64,000 bases of DNA, from the NCBI RefSeq assembly GCF_000237925.1, contig NC_031497.1:1054001-1118000 (forward strand), given 5' to 3'. A program made the translations under genes and the position numbers. The stretch comes from Schistosoma mansoni. Its lineage: Eukaryota; Platyhelminthes; Trematoda; Strigeidida; Schistosomatidae. How positions within the stretch are numbered: position 1 is the first letter of the stretch; the number at the start of each line of letters is the position of its first letter. The notes beneath the pieces were generated by a model, which saw nothing but the letters and a program-made list of their open reading frames with translations, was not told the origin of the DNA and ran no database searches. Shown here piece by piece: positions 57,952-64,000 of this stretch.

Positions 57952-58211
57952 TTAGGAAGTGACCAAAACGATCTTCTTCTGCGTTTCTTCAAGCTTGTGC
58001 AAAACATCATCAGCTGGTAAAGTGGTTTGAACAGTGACCGTATTGTTCTCGACACTCGTCTCGACTTCCTTAATTGCATCTACATATGGGTTAAGGTGTC
58101 ACTCCTACTTTGCTTACCTCCAAGAGTCATTAGAACTCTTTTGGCGGCCTTAGCACACCCCTCACAACTCATTTCCATGTTAAATGTATATGTCCTAACT
58201 TGTCCTTCCAT
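57952..58211 (-). CDS. ATOX1: ATX1/ATOX1-type copper chaperone (HMA domain), 2 exons
   Basis: Minus-strand exons 58211-58118 and 58079-57952, split by a 38-nt intron (GTAAG start, TAG end), give 73 aa plus TAA. Residues 14-19 are MSCEGC, the MxCxxC Cu(I) site of heavy-metal-associated domains, with C16 and C19 as ligands. Helix 1 (AKAAKRVLMTLG) follows, then strands IKEVETSVENN and TVTVQT, and a C-terminal helix LEETQKK with the lysines seen at this place in ATX1 proteins. Length matches the family (68-75 aa). Known role: cytosolic delivery of Cu(I) to Golgi copper P-type ATPases. The start was set at MEGQ because an upstream in-frame ATG (58271) would add 20 residues not expected in the family. 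The micro-intron near the 5' end is typical of schistosome genes. A CR1-like LINE 3' end lies about 170 bp upstream. Confidence 0.9.
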
Positions 58212-58384
58212 AGTCCGTAATACCGCGTTTACTAATACATCTAACGAAATACTAAAACAAGCTTCAGTCAAAATGCTCTCAGGTGATCAGAAGTCTTGAT
58301 AATCACATACTTATTATAGTGGTAAACAATACGGTGATGCTGTTTTGAACATTATATGTTATATATTGAGTGAGAATGAACAGG

Positions 58385-59640
58385 TTGATGGCATTGTTCT
58401 AGTTTGGAAAGGGAAGAAGGCTAAGTGACCTATGTTAGTTCTGTCACTGGTTGTCCCTCGGTTGAACCAAATTTCTTTTGAAAGTGTCGACAGATAGGAC
58501 TTCAGTCACGTATTGAGATAATGAATTCCATTCGTCGATGATTCGATGGGAAATCCTATAGTCACCTGACAAGTAATTTATTCTAGGGTTGTGAAGGTTT
58601 TTAAAGTACTCGTAAATTCTCCACTCTGGAAAAAATAAAGTGAGGGCATATCAGATGCAAATTGATCAGTAAGTAAGTTGGAGACTTGTCAATTGGTCTC
58701 TGATTGTTTTATATGACAATGGAAATAGGTTTAGATCAGCCAGTCCAGCATCAAACTGGAGATTCGCTATTCCGGGAATCAGTTTAATTGATGTTCTTTG
58801 AACCCTTTCAAACAGTTCATTGTCTCTTTTCGGCAGAACCTAGCTGATTCTATGCAGTACTCGTGTTTAGGACGAAAGCATTTTGTATACAGAGTCAAAA
58901 GGTTTCAGCATGAACATAGCTAAATTCCCTACGTATCGACCATAGGGTTCTGAAACACTCAGTGGCCATCGCACGGCGGAGTGCAGTAGATTTTAGGTCT
59001 TTGCTAAAAATCATCTAAATCATTGTGTGTCTGGACAACGGGTAGCTCACTGTTGTTCACCGTGTATTTTTATATGCATCTCAACGAACTTGTAGGTATT
59101 TATCGGAGAATTCCAAATTTGAGAGCATTCAGATGATCTCTCCAGGTGATTTTGAAGCTCTGAACAGTCACCTTTACTGTTTTGTTGCTCTCTATATCTT
59201 GATATAGTCGGCATATAGCAAGACCGTTGATAGTAAGAGACTAGTCAGTTCATTTACATACGGGGGAACAACACTGGCCCCAAGACTGCACCATGAAGCA
59301 CTCCACCAAGCACGTTTTCTCGGCTGGGCAATTCAGAGTTCACCAGCACTCCTTCTTGGTGCTTAACTAGGAAGTCTTCCGTCCATATTAATAGATTGCT
59401 TTCAACCGCAACATTCCCTAACTTATATTGCAATCAGTTTTGAGGAATTTTGTCGAAAGTGTTGATAAAGTCACCGTAGTTTACATCTATAAGTATTTTT
59501 TTATCTTCAGGAGCTCACTAACTTACATGTGCTATCAATAAAGTGGTGAAACATAAAAGACCTGTTCTAAGGCCATTCTGATTTTCGGAAAGGATCTGGT
59601 TTTCATTACTATCAAAACAAAAACGAAAACTCCTGCTAAC
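58385..59640 (-). mobile_element. CR1/Jockey-like LINE, RT and C-terminal part
   Basis: Reverse complement matches the 35.7-36.9 kb element through RT and the C-terminal block to the same 3' end (AGGTCACTTAGCCT, then CCAAACT). The catalytic box near 59200 reads YADYIK, so the second Asp is lost, and stops are frequent. The 5' part is missing or replaced, but at 60380-60710 the element's 5' flank reappears in the right order. Its 3' end lies about 170 bp upstream of the copper chaperone ATG, in the same orientation. Confidence 0.78.
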
Positions 59641-60377
59641 CAAATTGTCAAATCACAGCGATTTATACGCACCCATCATACACAAACAACTGCTTACAAG
59701 CGTTTTATTGCTTCCAGATGTAGTATTGGGAAAGTTGTTACGGTGCAAATTAAGAAGTAATGTTATGCGGCATGGTAAATCACTGCAGTCAATGTTGATG
59801 CCTATTTACAGAATGAACGAATTCCAAAGAAGCTTAAATGTCATCTAAAATATCGCCATTGGTCTGACCAAAATAGACACTTATGTGGGAGTACATCTCA
59901 ATGCTTAATGACCCTACAAACTGATGGTCCACATTTTTCGTCAACAAGTGTAAATCCGACAGTCAATGACAGGAGTTTACGAGTGTAACAAAGAAGTTCT
60001 GGAGCGAGTTCTCTAATCAGGAGAGCAGTGCACAGTTTAAATTAGACAGAAAATCACTGGTAATTCAATCAATATGCAAATAAATAAAACATACATTATT
60101 TAAGAATCGAGTTAAAAGTACATAAGCATATACAGTAATGTTATCATACAAACGTTAAAAATTTAGTGCTGAACATGAACAACAGAGAAACTCAAGCTAT
60201 TTTTATTGTATTGAACGAAAACTCATGGGGGCGGAAACCAATTAATTTTTTACGTAAAATCAAACAGTAGCTTAGTAAAGTAAGAAAATTGGAGATCAAA
60301 TTGTTCATTCTTCCGGTCCTGTTACTGTTGTGATTGTTCTTCGTTTCCCTCCCTTTTCTTTTCATTTCACTGTCCTT
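59640..60377. other. Unassigned DNA between LINE pieces
   Basis: Lies where the minus-strand CR1-like element should have ORF1 and endonuclease, but I could not align it to the 34.3-35.6 kb copy. Confidence 0.4.
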
Positions 60378-60712
60378 CAGGTAGATATTCTACTTCCAAT
60401 TCCTGCAAAATACTACTTATGTCTGTCAGTATAATTAGTGCACACCACAATATAAGCAGTAAATTACCATGTCTATCAAACAAGTTAGTGACTACATGAA
60501 CTCAGTATATCAATCGATAAGACGTTAATATTTGTAGCCATTAGTACTGTGTTCGGGTGGCGGTGTGACAATCAACACTTGTATGCAAGTAAATTAAAGT
60601 GAAAATTCCTAAATATGATAACTGAAATTCTGAATTTCACTGCCAATCATAATAATGCATTTTCACTAGAAGTAAATTTGCTGTGGGTCAACATATTCCA
60701 GTATAAACTGAT
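60378..60712 (-). repeat. Inverted copy of the 33.96-34.31 kb block
   Basis: Read on the minus strand, 60487-60380 matches 34198-34305 with about one difference, and the rest to 60712 matches 33962-34197 at roughly 92-94%. It contains an old Smalpha tRNA-like segment (CACCCGAACACAGTAC) and ends at the same GGAAGTAGAATATCTACC. It is probably the 5' region of the CR1-like element or DNA carried with it. Confidence 0.75.
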
Positions 60713-60714
60713 CG

Positions 60715-61599
60715 TCAGTTTCTCATGCTTTTTAGACGTCTTGGTAAAGAAAGGAAAATAAGTGTCCGAGTGTTGAAATACACTCGTTCGTGCGAACAAA
60801 TTCAAGACGTCCGGAAAAAACGCAAAAGGACTAGTATTTATACCTATGGACAATATGCTAAATCATCAAAAAATCTGCACAATAATATTTTAGGGACAAT
60901 ATTTTTGCGGACATATACGAGCATATTAGAAAAAGCTTTCTAACAAGACAATACGAACAAATGAAATAAAACAAGTTATGCAGTGCCTTACGCGCAGTAA
61001 TCTTTTAACTGTTCTGGAAACCATATGCTTCTTCCAGAGTGTGTTTTTTGCCCGGTAGTCGTATTTTAGTAAAGTTACGTCGTGATCAATGATTATCGAG
61101 AAGCACATTGTTAAGTCTGTTTACATTGTCTGTCCTCATTCTCTTCCCTTTAGCCTATTTGTGTACTTTTTATACTACTCATTAACATTCAGTAATCAAT
61201 TGCATCCCTAACAACTTCTACGCGTATGTTGTAACGCAAGTTTATCGTGTAGTATTCTGAATTATTTACGCATACTTATAACATTTATTGCATTTACCAT
61301 TGCAACTACTCTCTCAATCTTTGTGGTAGTTTTTTGCAATTTTGTGCAATCCTTTAATCCTTTTTTAAACGCAACTGTTTCTGTTATTTTATTCTTGGTT
61401 CCACTTTTGCTTGTTGATAAACCGTTTTCACTTTTAGACACAATTATCAGCTGTCGTTTTCACTATCAAAGCCCTTTTTTAAGTCAAACTTTCACAGATA
61501 CCTCACAAGCTGAGGTTTGTAGTTAATCTATGTATATTATCCGATAAGGCACCGCCTTTTTAGACAAGTTGTTGTTTTGTGAACTTTGATTTCGCGCAT
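60715..61599. other. Intergenic, nothing recognised
   Basis: Could hold the 3' LTR of the gypsy-like remnant, but no TG...CA ends were identified. Confidence 0.4.
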
Positions 61600-63260
61600 A
61601 CCTCAATTGGAAGACTTGGACGCTTCAATAGATTCAAAAGGAATCGTAATTTTGAGTCTCGTATCATCCGAGTATACAAGAAGAAAATTGTTATCACTGG
61701 GGTTTCCTTCTAAATACGCGGCAAATGCTGATGCTGTAATTCGTTCTGCTTTTATCGACGACATATTATTTAGGTTCATGATGAAGGGCTTTGAAGAGTT
61801 CTTCGTATGCTGTTTCGAGAGGTCGCCTTAATGAATCACGATGAATTAAACCTTGTGTACCATGTGGTGAGATATGTTGGACCAAAATATCAGTCTATTG
61901 GCAAAAAGTTTAACTGAACACATGGTGTTTGTAAGTCTGCTCGTGTAATAAGCTTGATCAACATTCATTGAAGAAGATTGATAATACACGAATTCCGGAA
62001 GTTAGAGTGTCTTTCTGTAAGCGAGATTTGTTACATTGTTTACAACGTCAGTTTTCACTGCATTGGGAATACCAAGTAGAACGAATGGAAGAGCGTCGGT
62101 CCACTGTGAAACGTTTGCTGCAAAGGGTGAAGCTTCTAGCGGTCTGTGGAAATTTCCTACCAACTAATTTGCTTCTGCGTGGTAAGCGATCGTTCGGAAT
62201 CGTGTGATTCGTAATAGTGTAGTACGTCGACGGAAAAGTTCAGATTCGGACTGATGTCTGCGATCTGTAGTGATGGTTGAAGGGCAGTAGAAGTTTGCCA
62301 CCACCGTTCGACGAAAGCGCAGGTCATCTTTTCAACGTTGACGTCTTTGATAGGTACTGCTTCAGGTCATCGTGTGAAACGGTACACACACGTCATGGGG
62401 TGCGTTTCCTCTTGAATCTCGTAAAGGTATTGCCAAGTTCAGATGAACTTGGTTAAAACGAGTATCAAGGGGTTGTAAAAGAACCCTAAGGACAATCATT
62501 GTGCTTGATCACTTTGGATTTTTGTCAATGAACACAGGAGCGTGCCTACTCCCTCACGTCTTTATTTTTTGCATGTTGAAAAAAATATACCTTAATGTAA
62601 GAGGCGATCAAATTTCCATTTGACACGTCCAAGGTGACGACCAATTCTTGCAGACAGTTGTTAGAATTCACAGGGAGAACGCTTACTTCTGCGTCAGTGC
62701 CGACGTAATAGCAAACTTTCATCATTGAATCACTGGCATACAACAGGCAGCCATGTCCACCAGCAACGGCTGCCATCAGCGTGTGCCGGCGAAGAAGTTT
62801 CTCGAAAGGTTTATGGTGTCGGATGTTTGGGAGGTTAGAAAACTGCTAGGTTTTCTGAAGTTTGTAGAGGACCAATCATACTGATTGTGGTACCAATAAC
62901 AGTCAGGATGATCGGTCTCTCGTGGTCTAGAGACAGATCCTTTTAGTTAAGGGCTTCTTGAAGGAATACAGGATCGTCTGCGATTAGGATGAATATTAAG
63001 ATAACGGGTGAGTGTACGACAGAGGTTCGTAACGTCATTTTGTGTTGTTTGAGGCTTTTCTTTGACGGAATATACCTCGGTATTGGAGGTTCTGGTAATC
63101 TCCGGAATTCGGCCGGCAGATGCAGCCAATTCGTCTTCGGAGTCATTTTGTAATGAGACAAGACTTGCATGTACCTTTTCGGGAAGCTTTGGCAAAATGA
63201 TCTGTCTTAACAGGCCATCACCAAAGGTCACTCGACCGATGGCCTCTCAAATTCATTCAT
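61600..63260 (-). mobile_element. Decayed gypsy-like LTR retrotransposon, gag-pro-integrase remnant
   Basis: Read leftward. Gag-like frame at 63231-62947 (DGLLRQIILPKLPEKVHASL). Protease-like frame at 62776-62546 (GTDAEVSVLP where an active enzyme has DTGA). Integrase-like sequence at about 62330-61960 (TITTDRRHQSESELFR, then WTDALPFVLLGI). Pol C-terminus near 61830-61740 (RRPLETAYEELFKALHHEPK). RT and RNase H are absent between protease and integrase, so there is a large internal deletion besides many stops. Flanking LTRs were not recognised. Confidence 0.7.
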
Positions 63261-63669
63261 CATCAGTTTACTATTGTGCGTATTTAGAAGTCAATGAAAC
63301 TTAGGACTTCCAAGCTGTTAATCCTTGTGATGTAGCCACTAAATGTTATTAGGTTTTCCGTTCACTTCATAAAATTGAATGATTGTTTCAGAACTATATT
63401 GTTTTCCTTTGGTTATACGAAAGGATACCTACGTGAAAAATATGGGATCTGCGCAAAATAATTTTAATTACAGAAACTAATCATCCTTACTAGAGACTAG
63501 ATCGCCAAGTAATTAGTACTCAGGTAGAAAAGAAATTAATTCTTTTCAAAACCTACCTAAAAAATCTCCGTTTTCTATGCCGGCCTGTGTGAATGAATTT
63601 TCTGAAAACAAAAAAACTCAAATAGGACTGAAGAAAAATCAAGTACGCTTCTCTCTACTTTTGAAATTA

Positions 63670-64000
63670 ATGAGTGAACGCAGTAAAGGTGGCAAATTTT
63701 TTAGTAAAGCTAAGGTCAGCGCGTGTAGGTCTACAGTCCTCCTTCAGTCATGTAAATCGTCTTTTAGGTAAGGGCAATTATTCTGATCGAGTTGGTGCTG
63801 GTGCTTCACTCTATTTAGCTGCAGTTATTGAATACCTGACTGCAGAAATTTGGAATCAGCAGGTAATGCCGCACGTGATAAGAAGACTTTTATAACTATA
63901 AGATATTAACAGTATGCCATTTGCAATGACGAAGAGTTGGACAAGCTTCCTGGCAGAGTTTCAATCGCACATATCACAGTGTCAAAAGATATTGTCTATT
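63670..64000 (+). pseudogene. Histone H2A pseudogene or diverged copy, runs off window
   Basis: Starts [16 protein letters not shown], then shifts frame to ARVGLQSSF and [20 protein letters not shown] with EYLTAEI, the H2A histone fold. It then shifts again to GNAARDKKT, and later NDEELDKLPGRVSIA. At least three frame changes in about 300 bp and substitutions such as LQSS for LQFP mean it cannot make H2A. No intron is apparent; whether it is a processed copy cannot be told because the 3' end is outside. Confidence 0.8.

Noticed and set aside
61586-61831. Plus-strand 81-codon frame that first looked like a BEL/Pao reverse transcriptase
   Set aside because: The minus strand reads as the C-terminal end of gypsy pol (RRPLETAYEELFKALHHEPK); the plus frame is its shadow.

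Overview
The window is AT-rich eukaryotic DNA from a schistosome (blood fluke, Trematoda), most likely an African-clade Schistosoma. Three things point there: many copies of SINE-like retroposons with a tRNA-like pol III promoter and a hammerhead ribozyme (the Smalpha type), RTE-clade LINE 3' ends of the SR2/Perere-3 type with GTAA-repeat tails, and genes with 38-46 nt 5' micro-introns followed by kilobase introns. I see no prokaryotic, CRISPR or organelle sequence. All similarity calls were made by eye.

Layout. From 1 to about 33.5 kb the DNA is mostly repeats: two hammerhead retroposon families, RTE LINE fragments, three ~515-bp LTRs (two with perfect 5-bp target duplications), an unclassified ~520-bp retroposon family and a ~260-bp family with a palindromic end. 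The one convincing gene there is an intronless secreted cysteine-rich protein at 23,630-24,385, with a 70-bp tandem repeat ending at its start codon. From 34 to 36.9 kb lies a degenerate CR1/Jockey-like LINE (+).

At 37,134-55,974 (+) I assembled an eight-exon gene of 359 codons from splice signals and reading phase. It encodes a signal peptide, a thioredoxin-like domain with CHNC, a second thioredoxin-like domain without CxxC, one membrane span and a KxKxx tail, suggesting an ER type I membrane protein. Its introns hold most of the repeats between 38 and 55 kb, including an apparently intact sense-strand hammerhead in intron 4. At 57,952-58,211 (-) is a two-exon ATX1/ATOX1 copper chaperone with MxCxxC. 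Each of these genes has the 3' end of a CR1-like LINE, in its own orientation, about 170-210 bp upstream of the ATG; the two LINEs converge and bracket both genes. The right end (61.6-64 kb) holds a decayed gypsy-like element (-) and a frameshifted histone H2A copy (+).

The most interesting signals are the hammerhead system (tail-to-head junctions, a nested copy with a 10-bp target duplication, only divergent inverted pairs, one ribozyme in the loop of a 50-bp foldback inside an intron), the matched LINE placement upstream of two genes, and the promoter-proximal tandem repeat of the secreted gene.
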